From Ensifer sp. BR816 (GTDB lineage: Bacteria; Pseudomonadota; Alphaproteobacteria; Rhizobiales; Rhizobiaceae), in the NCBI RefSeq assembly GCF_000378985.1, contig NZ_KB905370.1:1221330-1285329 (forward strand): a DNA stretch of 64,000 nucleotides, in the 5' to 3' direction. A program made the translations under genes and the position numbers. This document shows positions 48,417 to 58,943 of this stretch, piece by piece. Below the pieces are notes generated by a model. It saw nothing but the letters and a program-made list of their open reading frames with translations. It was not told where the DNA came from and ran no database searches. The stretch's first letter is position 1. Every line of letters starts with the position of its first letter.

Positions 48417-50623
48417 CGTCACCGCCCGGCAAGGACGAAACGCCCGCTGCGTCAGGCTTCCTGCCGGCGCAGGAGATCGAGGCAATACTTTCCGGCACCC
48501 ATGGCGACCCCTTTGCCGTTCTCGGCGTGCACGCTTCCGGCAAGGGCTATTTTGCCCGTTGTTTCATCCCCGGCGCGGAGCAGGTGGTCGCAGAAGCCCT
48601 TTCCGGCGCGGAAATCGGCACGCTCGAACGGCGCAACGACGCCGGTTTTTTCGAAGGCCCCATCGCGCTGCGCAAGGCGCAGCCGGTCCGCTACCGAGCC
48701 CGCAACGAGGGCGGCGAGTGGATCGTCGTCGATCCCTACAGTTTCGGTCCGGTCCTCGGCCCGATGGACGACTACTACATCCGCGAAGGCTCGCATCTGA
48801 GGCTGTTCGACAGGATGGGCGCCCACCCGATCGCGCATGACGGCGCCGAAGGCTTTCACTTCGCCGTCTGGGCGCCGAACGCGCGGCGCGTGTCGGTCGT
48901 CGGCAGCTTCAACGATTGGGACGGCCGCCGGCACGTCATGCGGCTGCGGGCCGACACCGGCATCTGGGAGATCTTCATCCCCGGCGTCCCGGCCGGCGCC
49001 CCCTACAAATACGAGATTCTCGGCAAGGACGGTACGCTGCTGCCACTGAAGGCCGATCCTTTCGCAAGGCGATCGGAGCTCCGCCCCGACACGGCATCGG
49101 TGACAGCGGGCGAAATCGCCCAGGTCTGGGAGGACGAGGCGCACCGGCAGCATTGGGAAGAGGTCGATCCGCGCCGGCAGCCGATTTCCATCTACGAGGT
49201 CCATGCCGGCTCGTGGCAGCGTCGTGACAATGGCGACATGCTCTCCTGGGACGAGCTAGCCGAGCGGCTGATCCCCTATTGCGCCGACATGGGCTTCACC
49301 CATATCGAATTCTTGCCGATCTCCGAATTTCCCTACGATCCATCCTGGGGCTACCAGACCACCGGGCTTTTCGCGCCGACCGCGCGCTTCGGCGAACCGG
49401 AGGGCTTTGCCCGCTTCGTCAATGGTTGCCACAAGGTCGGCATCGGCGTCATCCTCGACTGGGTGCCGGCGCATTTTCCGACCGACGAGCACGGGCTTCG
49501 CTGGTTCGACGGCACGGCGCTCTACGAGCACGAAGACCCGCGCCAGGGCTTCCATCCCGATTGGAACACGGCGATCTACAATTTCGGCCGTGAGGAGGTG
49601 CTCTCCTATCTCGTCAACAACGCCCTCTACTGGGCCGAGAAGTTCCATGTCGACGGCCTGCGCGTCGATGCGGTCGCGTCGATGCTCTATCTCGACTATT
49701 CGCGCAAGCATGGCGAATGGGTGCCGAACGAATACGGCGGCAATGAAAATCTCGAGGCGGTTCGCTTCCTGCAAACGATGAACAGCCGCCTCTACGGCAT
49801 TCATCAGGGCGTGTTGACGATTGCCGAGGAATCGACCTCCTGGCCGAAGGTGTCGCATCCGGTCCACACCGGCGGGCTCGGCTTCGGCTTCAAATGGAAC
49901 ATGGGCTTCATGCACGACACGCTGCAATATCTGTCGCGCGAGCCGGTGCACCGCAAGTTCCACCACAACGACATGACCTTCGGGCTGCTCTATGCCTTCA
50001 GTGAGAATTTCGTCCTGCCGCTGTCGCATGACGAAGTGGTGCACGGCAAGGGATCGCTGATCGCCAAGATGACCGGCGACGACTGGCAGAAATTCGCCAA
50101 TCTCAGGGCCTATTACGCCTTCATGTGGGGCTATCCGGGCAAGAAGCTGCTGTTCATGGGGCAGGAGTTCGCCCAATGGCGGGAGTGGTCGGAGGAGCGC
50201 CAGCTCGACTGGAACCTGCTGGAATACAATCTTCACCAAGGCATGCGGCGGCTGGTCCGAGACCTGAACGGCACCTATCGCTCGAAGGCGGCGCTGCACG
50301 CGCGCGACTGCGAGGGCGAGGGCTTCGAGTGGCTGATTGCCGATGATCGGGACAATTCGGTCTTCGCGTGGCTGAGAAAGGCGCCGGGCGAGAAGCTGAT
50401 CGCCGTCGTCACCAACTACACGCCCGTCTACCGCGAGAGCTACGACGTACCGCTGCCGGTCGCGGGACGCTGGAAGGAAATCCTCAACACCGACGCGGAA
50501 ATCTATGGAGGAAGCGGCAAGGGCAACGGCGGCGCCGTACAGGCGGAAAAGAAACCGAACGGAAGGACGATGGCCACCATCACGCTGCCGCCGCTGGCGA
50601 CACTGATGCTGGAGCAGGAATGA
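48413..50623 (+). CDS. glgB: 1,4-alpha-glucan branching enzyme
   Basis: The 736-residue enzyme makes alpha-1,6 branches in glycogen. After an N-terminal CBM48 region (GTHGDPFAVLGVH; FAVWAPNARRVSVVGSFNDWDGRRH) comes the GH13 barrel. It shows THIEFLPISEFPYDPSWGYQ, the nucleophile region DGLRVDAVASMLYLDYSR, the acid in TIAEEST and LPLSHDEVVHGKGSL. The C-terminal beta domain ends ATITLPPLATLMLEQE. GGAG in the end of glgP serves as ribosome site. A 114-bp gap separates it from glgC. Confidence 0.96.
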   Translation: MTSPPGKDETPAASGFLPAQEIEAILSGTHGDPFAVLGVHASGKGYFARCFIPGAEQVVAEALSGAEIGTLERRNDAGFFEGPIALRKAQPVRYRARNEGGEWIVVDPYSFGPVLGPMDDYYIREGSHLRLFDRMGAHPIAHDGAEGFHFAVWAPNARRVSVVGSFNDWDGRRHVMRLRADTGIWEIFIPGVPAGAPYKYEILGKDGTLLPLKADPFARRSELRPDTASVTAGEIAQVWEDEAHRQHWEEVDPRRQPISIYEVHAGSWQRRDNGDMLSWDELAERLIPYCADMGFTHIEFLPISEFPYDPSWGYQTTGLFAPTARFGEPEGFARFVNGCHKVGIGVILDWVPAHFPTDEHGLRWFDGTALYEHEDPRQGFHPDWNTAIYNFGREEVLSYLVNNALYWAEKFHVDGLRVDAVASMLYLDYSRKHGEWVPNEYGGNENLEAVRFLQTMNSRLYGIHQGVLTIAEESTSWPKVSHPVHTGGLGFGFKWNMGFMHDTLQYLSREPVHRKFHHNDMTFGLLYAFSENFVLPLSHDEVVHGKGSLIAKMTGDDWQKFANLRAYYAFMWGYPGKKLLFMGQEFAQWREWSEERQLDWNLLEYNLHQGMRRLVRDLNGTYRSKAALHARDCEGEGFEWLIADDRDNSVFAWLRKAPGEKLIAVVTNYTPVYRESYDVPLPVAGRWKEILNTDAEIYGGSGKGNGGAVQAEKKPNGRTMATITLPPLATLMLEQE

Positions 50624-50737
50624 GGAGCAGGTCCTGCCGGCACCGCCGGCGGACGGGCAGGAAGAAATGATGGGGCCCGCGAGGCGTCGCTGAAAGCCGC
50701 CGGGCGGTCCTCGAAGAGCTGATCTTGGGGAGGACAA

Positions 50738-52000
50738 GTGGTGGAAAAACGTACGCAACCTCTGGCCCGTGATGCCATGGCCTATGTTCTCGCCGGCGGC
50801 CGCGGCAGCCGACTGAAGGAACTGACCGACCGGCGCGCCAAGCCGGCCGTCTATTTCGGCGGCAAGGCGCGCATCATCGATTTCGCGCTCTCCAATGCGC
50901 TGAATTCCGGTATCCGCCGCATCGGCGTGGCGACGCAATACAAGGCCCATTCGCTGATCCGCCACCTGCAGCGCGGCTGGAACTTCTTCCGCCCCGAGCG
51001 CAACGAGAGCTTCGACATCCTGCCGGCGAGCCAGCGCGTCTCCGAGACGCAATGGTACGAAGGTACCGCCGACGCGGTCTTCCAGAACATCGACATCATC
51101 GAGGATCACGGCGTCGAATACATGGTCATCCTCGCCGGCGACCACATCTACAAGATGGACTACGAGCTGATGCTGCAGCAGCACGTCGATTCCGGCGCCG
51201 ACGTGACGATCGGCTGCCTGGAAGTGCCGCGCATGGAGGCGACCGGCTTCGGCGTCATGCATGTCGACAACGAGGACCGGATCATCGCCTTCGTCGAGAA
51301 GCCGGCCGATCCGCCCGGCATTCCGGGCAACCCGGAGATGGCGCTGGCGTCGATGGGCATCTACGTCTTCCACACCAAGTTCCTGATGGACATGCTGCGG
51401 CGGGACGCGGCCGATCCGAAGTCGAGCCGCGACTTCGGCAAGGACATCATTCCCTATATCGTCGAGCACGGTAAGGCGGTTGCGCACCGCTTCACCCACT
51501 CCTGCGTCCGTTCCGACTTCGAGCGCGAGGCCTATTGGCGCGACGTCGGCACCATCGACGCCTATTGGCAGGCCAATATCGACCTCACCCATATCACGCC
51601 CGAGCTCGACATCTACGACAGCACCTGGCCGATCTGGACCTTCTCCGAAATCAAGCCGCCGGCGAAATTCGTCCATGACGACGACAATCGCCGCGGCTCG
51701 GCGACCTCGTCGCTCGTCTCGGGCGATTGCATCATCTCCGGCGCGACGCTCAACAAGAGCCTGTTGTTCACCGGCGTCCGCGTCAATTCATACTCCCGAC
51801 TCGAAAATGCCGTAGTTCTCCCCGACGTGACGGTCGGGCGACATTCGATCCTGCGCAATGTCGTCATCGACAGCCGGGTGGTCATCCCGGAAGGGTTGAT
51901 CGTCGGCGATGATCCGGAGCTTGACGCCAAGCGCTTCCGCCGGAGTGAGAACGGCGTCTGCCTGATCACCCAAACGATGATCGACAAGCTGGGAATGTAG
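50738..52000 (+). CDS. glgC: Glucose-1-phosphate adenylyltransferase (ADP-glucose pyrophosphorylase)
   Basis: The 420-residue enzyme makes ADP-glucose from glucose-1-phosphate and ATP, the controlling step of glycogen synthesis. [44 protein letters not shown] (split), [17 protein letters not shown] and a C-terminal left-handed beta-helix are seen. The [10 protein letters not shown] strand is typical, and allosteric control by fructose-6-phosphate and pyruvate is the rule in rhizobia. The start is GTG 50738, a second GTG following at 50741, with GGGGAGGA five bases upstream. glgA starts 11 bases after its stop. Confidence 0.96.
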   Translation: MVEKRTQPLARDAMAYVLAGGRGSRLKELTDRRAKPAVYFGGKARIIDFALSNALNSGIRRIGVATQYKAHSLIRHLQRGWNFFRPERNESFDILPASQRVSETQWYEGTADAVFQNIDIIEDHGVEYMVILAGDHIYKMDYELMLQQHVDSGADVTIGCLEVPRMEATGFGVMHVDNEDRIIAFVEKPADPPGIPGNPEMALASMGIYVFHTKFLMDMLRRDAADPKSSRDFGKDIIPYIVEHGKAVAHRFTHSCVRSDFEREAYWRDVGTIDAYWQANIDLTHITPELDIYDSTWPIWTFSEIKPPAKFVHDDDNRRGSATSSLVSGDCIISGATLNKSLLFTGVRVNSYSRLENAVVLPDVTVGRHSILRNVVIDSRVVIPEGLIVGDDPELDAKRFRRSENGVCLITQTMIDKLGM

Positions 52001-52011
52001 GTCCGCCGCGT

Positions 52012-55088
<3,077 letters not shown>

Positions 55089-55137
55089 GGAACAGTACGG
55101 CGAGGGTCGCGACGCGCGGCCCGCCTTTCTTCCCCGC

Positions 55138-55311
55138 CTACCCCCTCTGGCCTGCCGGCCATCTCCCCCACAAGGGGGGAGAATATGTGCGGCCTGCCCC
55201 TCGCATCGACCGAAACGCTTCCACAAGCGGAATGCTCCGGTAAGGCACGAGGTAAGCCCCGAGTCGTCTCCCCCCTTGTGGGGGAGATGGCCGGCAGGCC
55301 AGAGGGGGTAG
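55138..55311. repeat. Perfect 45-bp inverted repeat between pgm and glgX
   Basis: 55138-55182 and 55267-55311 are exact reverse complements of 45 bases, separated by 84 bases. Each starts or ends with CTACCCCCTCTGGCCTGCCG or its complement. This resembles a palindromic element dispersed in Rhizobiales genomes. In the operon mRNA it would form a very long hairpin after pgm. Confidence 0.85.
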
Positions 55312-55361
55312 CCCGAAGAACCCAAGCTCATCTGCAGCCACTATCAAAGGAACGCGCCCTC

Positions 55362-57326
55362 ATGCCGACGATCGGAACTCCACCCCTCGGCGTGACGCAT
55401 ACACCTGACGGAAGGTGCTTTTCCGTCTGGTCCCACAATGCCGCCCGCATCGATCTTTGCCTGTTCGACAAAGCGGCCAACAAGGAAACGTGCCGGCTGC
55501 CGATGATGCGCGACGGTGACGTGCACAGCATCACCCTTGCCGACGTGCCGCTCGGCAGCCGCTATGGTTTCCGTGCGGAGGGCGTCTACTCGCCTGACCA
55601 CGGACTGTGGTTCGATCCGACCAAGCTGCTGGTCGATCCCTATGCCGTGGAACTCGACCGCCCCTTTCGCCACGATCCGCGGCTGACGGTCTTCGGCGAG
55701 GAGACTGCCGACCTCGTGCCGAAGGCGATCGTGACCGACGTCAAGGCAGTCAAGCCGAAGCCGCCGTTATTCCAGCCCGGCGGCCTTATCTATGAGGTCG
55801 CGGTCAAGCCGTTCACCATCCTTCATCCGGACATTCCGGAAAAGAAACGCGGCACGCTGGCCGCCCTCGCCGAGCCGGTCGTCATCGAGCATCTGAGACG
55901 CCTCGGCGTCTCCGCCGTCGAACTGATGCCGATCGTCGCCTGGATCGACGAGCGGCATCTGCCGGGGCTCGGGCTCCACAACGGCTGGGGCTACAACCCG
56001 ATCGCGCCGATGGCGCTCGACCCGCGCCTTGTACCCGGTGGCGTCAAGGAATTGCGCAGGACCGTCGACGCCCTGCACAAGGCCGGCATCGGCGTCATCC
56101 TCGATCTCGTCTTCAACCATTCGGGCGAGAGCGACCGCTACGGCACTACGCTCTCGATGCGCGGGCTCGACAATCTCGCCTATTACCGCCATGTCACCGA
56201 CCAGCCGGGAGAGCTCATCAACGACACCGGCTGCGGCAACACGATTGCCTGCGATCACCCGATGGTCCAAAGGCTGATCGTCGATAGCCTGCGCCATTTC
56301 GTTCTTGCCGCCGGCGTCGATGGATTCCGGTTCGACCTTGCCTCGATCCTCGGCCGGAACATGGGCGGCTTTCACCGCGACGCCGCCCTCTTCGCGGCGA
56401 TCGCCGCCGATCCGGTGCTGTCAGACCGCGTCCTGATCGCCGAGCCTTGGGATACCGGCCCCGGCGGCTATCAGCTCGGCAATTTTCCGGAAGCCTTTCT
56501 CGAATGGAATGATCGCGCCCGCGACGACATTCGCCGCTATTGGCGCGGCGATCGGCACGCCATCGGCGCGTTTGCGACGGCGCTTGCCGGCTCCTCCGAT
56601 ACGTTCTCGCGCTGGGGTGAGACGACGACGCGCAGCGTCAACTTCATCGCCGCCCATGACGGCTTCACGCTCTTCGACCTCGTCTCCTATGCGCGCAAGC
56701 ACAATGAGGAGAACGGCGAAGGCAATCGCGACGGCCATAACGAGAATTACTCGTGGAACAACGGCGTCGAAGGCCCGACCGAGGATCCGGAGATTGTGGC
56801 GGCACGGCAGAGCGACGTCATGGCGCTTACCGGCAGCCTGTTCGCCTCGCGCGGAACAATCATGCTTGCGGCAGGGGACGAAGGCGGCCGCAGCCAGCAC
56901 GGCAACAACAATGCCTATGCGCAGGACAATGCAATCACCTGGCTCGATTGGGCGGCGCTCGACCCGCACCTCCTCGGCCACACCGCCGCGCTCTCGGCCA
57001 TGCGCCGCCGCTTCGGCGTCTTCGGCGAGACGGCCTTCCTCACCGGCCAGGGGGACGTCGCCTGGCTGCGGCTCGACGGCCGTCCGATGACCGTCGAGGA
57101 CTGGGAGCATCCGGCGACCGACAACCTTGTCATGGTGCTCGCCACCGAGGACCGGCGACAGCAGCGATCGACGCGGCTTGCCGTGGTCATCAACCGCAGC
57201 CATGCCTCGCATCCATTCATGCCGCCCCCGAGCCTCGAGGGCGAATGGCGCGATGTCCTCTCAGGCGCGGCGCTGCCGGCCGTTGCCCCGGCGCGATCGG
57301 TAACCTTTCTCGTCGAGGTTTTCTAA
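55362..57326 (+). CDS. glgX: Glycogen debranching enzyme
   Basis: The 654-residue GH13_11 enzyme cleaves alpha-1,6 links of glycogen trimmed by the phosphorylase. CBM48 lies at about 5-90 (PLGVTHTPDGRCFSVWSHNAARIDLCLFD, split), then the barrel follows. It shows NGWGYNPIAPMALDPRL, GVILDLVFNHSGESD, the nucleophile region DGFRFDLASILGR, acid in VLIAEPWDTGPGGYQLGNFP and FIAAHDGFTLFDLVSY. Near the end AGDEGGRSQHGNNNAYAQDN is typical of GlgX. AAAGGAAC before ATG 55362 is the ribosome site. It lies 273 bases after pgm, beyond a large inverted repeat, so it may be expressed less than the rest of the operon. Confidence 0.94.
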   Translation: MPTIGTPPLGVTHTPDGRCFSVWSHNAARIDLCLFDKAANKETCRLPMMRDGDVHSITLADVPLGSRYGFRAEGVYSPDHGLWFDPTKLLVDPYAVELDRPFRHDPRLTVFGEETADLVPKAIVTDVKAVKPKPPLFQPGGLIYEVAVKPFTILHPDIPEKKRGTLAALAEPVVIEHLRRLGVSAVELMPIVAWIDERHLPGLGLHNGWGYNPIAPMALDPRLVPGGVKELRRTVDALHKAGIGVILDLVFNHSGESDRYGTTLSMRGLDNLAYYRHVTDQPGELINDTGCGNTIACDHPMVQRLIVDSLRHFVLAAGVDGFRFDLASILGRNMGGFHRDAALFAAIAADPVLSDRVLIAEPWDTGPGGYQLGNFPEAFLEWNDRARDDIRRYWRGDRHAIGAFATALAGSSDTFSRWGETTTRSVNFIAAHDGFTLFDLVSYARKHNEENGEGNRDGHNENYSWNNGVEGPTEDPEIVAARQSDVMALTGSLFASRGTIMLAAGDEGGRSQHGNNNAYAQDNAITWLDWAALDPHLLGHTAALSAMRRRFGVFGETAFLTGQGDVAWLRLDGRPMTVEDWEHPATDNLVMVLATEDRRQQRSTRLAVVINRSHASHPFMPPPSLEGEWRDVLSGAALPAVAPARSVTFLVEVF

Positions 57327-57403
57327 AGTTTTACCGCCACTTGCTAGAAATTGCCGTGCCGGCCTATAGATCGATAGGAAAGCCGCTGGTTCAGGACAAT
57401 CAA

Positions 57404-57892
57404 ATGCCGCAAGACATTTCACTTTCCGAAGTCAAGGATCTGATCGGCAAAGAGATCGGCGTATCCGACTGGATCACCGTTACCCAGAAGACCATCGACA
57501 ATTTTGCCGAGGCGACGGGCGACTTCCAGTTCATTCATACCGATCCCGAACGGGCGGCCGCCGAAACGCCCTTCGGCGGCACGATTGCGCACGGATTCCT
57601 GTCGCTCTCGCTGCTCTCGGCGATGAACTACAATTGCCTGCCGAAAATCCGCGAGCAGACGATGGGCATCAATTACGGTTTCGACAAGGTGCGCTTCATG
57701 GCGCCGGTCAAGAGCGGCGCACGGGTACGCGGTCGCTTCGCCATGGCCGACGCCCGCTTCCGCGGCGCCGGCATGCTGATGATCACCTATGACGCGACCG
57801 TGGAGATCGAAGGCGAGCGCAAGCCGGCGCTGACCGCAATATGGCAGACGATCATCCAGTTCGATCCGAAGGACCGGCCGGCCGATGCCTGA
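57404..57892 (+). CDS. MaoC/NodN-like hot-dog-fold hydratase
   Basis: The 162-residue protein has a MaoC dehydratase fold. ISLSEVKDLIGKEIGVSDWITVTQKTIDNFAEATGDFQFIHTDPERAA (split, to about 50) includes the catalytic D-x-Q-x-I-H site. FGGTIAHGFLSLSLL is the hydratase motif 2, and the protein ends with a strand pair. Family members hydrate enoyl-CoA (PhaJ-type) or act in nodulation (NodN). The sequence fits the NodN-like branch, but the substrate is unknown. AGGA lies eight bases before ATG 57404. The stop overlaps the start of a DUF2332 pseudogene by 8 bp. Confidence 0.86.
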   Translation: MPQDISLSEVKDLIGKEIGVSDWITVTQKTIDNFAEATGDFQFIHTDPERAAAETPFGGTIAHGFLSLSLLSAMNYNCLPKIREQTMGINYGFDKVRFMAPVKSGARVRGRFAMADARFRGAGMLMITYDATVEIEGERKPALTAIWQTIIQFDPKDRPADA

Positions 57893-58314
57893 CGGGTCGG
57901 CCGAGGCCGTCCGCAACGCATTTCGCGACCAGGCGAAAGCCTGCGAGCAGCTCGGCTCGCCATTCACTGCGCGCCTCTGCCGGCTGGCTGCGGAGCACTT
58001 GAACGAGAAAAACGCCGTGGGGCGCCGCGTTCTGAATGAGGTTTCCGGGCGCCGTGCACGTCATCTATCACTCAATCGCCTGGCAATACTTGCCGGCGAC
58101 CGCACAGCAGGCAGGTGAGACCTTGATTTCGGCCGCTGGCGCGGCAGCGACCGACGAGGCGCCTCTGGCCCGGCTGCAGATGGAGGGAGACGGCCAAACG
58201 CCCGGAGCGGCATTGTCGCTTCAGATATGGCCCGGCGGCGAAAAGCACCTCATTGGCCGCGCCGACTACCACGGCCGATGGGTCGCGTGGAAAGGCTGGC
58301 CGGCAAGCGCCTGA
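57885..58314 (+). pseudogene. DUF2332 family gene with large internal deletion
   Basis: The first part reads SAEAVRNAFRDQAKACEQLGSPFTARLCRLAAEHL, the N terminus of DUF2332. After about 50 residues, near 58035, the frame changes. A second frame (58036-58314) reads GAVHVIYHSIAWQYLPATAQQAGETLISAAGA and ends GRADYHGRWVAWKG, the C terminus of the same family. About 200 central residues of the usual ~330 are missing, so a deletion with a frame change has removed them. In relatives the intact gene often overlaps the upstream MaoC-like gene, as here (ATG 57885 inside the MaoC end). No function is expected. Confidence 0.78.
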
Positions 58315-58340
58315 CTATAGGTACCGGAGTAGGCAAGAAA

Positions 58341-58366
58341 AAAGCGGCAGATCGCTCTGCCGCTTT
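58341..58366. terminator. Bidirectional terminator after soxG
   Basis: AAAGCGGCAG (58341-58350) and CTGCCGCTTT (58357-58366) form a 10-bp stem flanked by an A-run on the left and T residues on the right. It ends the leftward sox transcript and the remnant of the plus-strand pseudogene transcript. Confidence 0.87.
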
Positions 58367-58388
58367 TCCAGTTCCCGAAACGGCCTTT

Positions 58389-58943
58389 TCAATGCACCGC
58401 GTCTTCAGCGCCTTCCGAAAGCAGGCCGAAGACGAAGGGGGCGAACGACCGCCAGCACTCGAGGCGGAACGTGTCCTCCGCCGTGCGGAGGAGAACGATC
58501 TCCGCCTTGCCGAAAATCGTGCGCGAGCAGGCGCCAACCGGGAAAAGCGCCAGCGACAGGTCCTGCGGGCAGCCACTGTTGATCGCCACTTCCGCGCCCG
58601 GTCCACTGACGATGATCGCCGTGTTGCGGTGGGAGACATCGACCGCCGAGTGCAGGCTACCGCTCGTTGCGGCAGCGCCCATCAGGTCGGCACCGTCCTC
58701 GTCGATCACCAGCCACTCGTCCGGACCGAGCCAGAGCGCATGGCGCGTGCCCGTCGAAGCCGACGTCTTCGGCCGCTGCGGCAGCGTGACGCCGAGGGCG
58801 GCCGATAGCGCCGGAACCGCGTCTTTGCCGGCACGCAGCGCGATCCGCGAAGCGGGTGCTGCCGGCGTGAGAACCGCCGCGTGCGAGCCGCCCCTGAGGC
58901 CGGCGAGCGGAACTTTGCGGGTTGCGATTGCCTGGTCAGCCAT
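58389..58943 (-). CDS. soxG: Sarcosine oxidase gamma subunit
   Basis: The 184-residue protein is the smallest of the two catalytic-associated subunits of heterotetrameric sarcosine oxidase. RHALWLGPDEWLVIDEDGADL, SAVDVSHRNTAIIVSGPGAEVAINSGCPQDLSL (split) and RTIFGKAEIVLLRTAEDTFRLECWRSFAPFVFGLL are the family features; it resembles a GcvT-like fold. ATG 58941-58943 overlaps the soxA stop by 8 bases, with AGGAGG inside the soxA end. It is the last gene of soxBDAG. The enzyme oxidises sarcosine to glycine and formaldehyde or 5,10-methylene-tetrahydrofolate. Confidence 0.92.
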   Translation of the reverse strand: MADQAIATRKVPLAGLRGGSHAAVLTPAAPASRIALRAGKDAVPALSAALGVTLPQRPKTSASTGTRHALWLGPDEWLVIDEDGADLMGAAATSGSLHSAVDVSHRNTAIIVSGPGAEVAINSGCPQDLSLALFPVGACSRTIFGKAEIVLLRTAEDTFRLECWRSFAPFVFGLLSEGAEDAVH

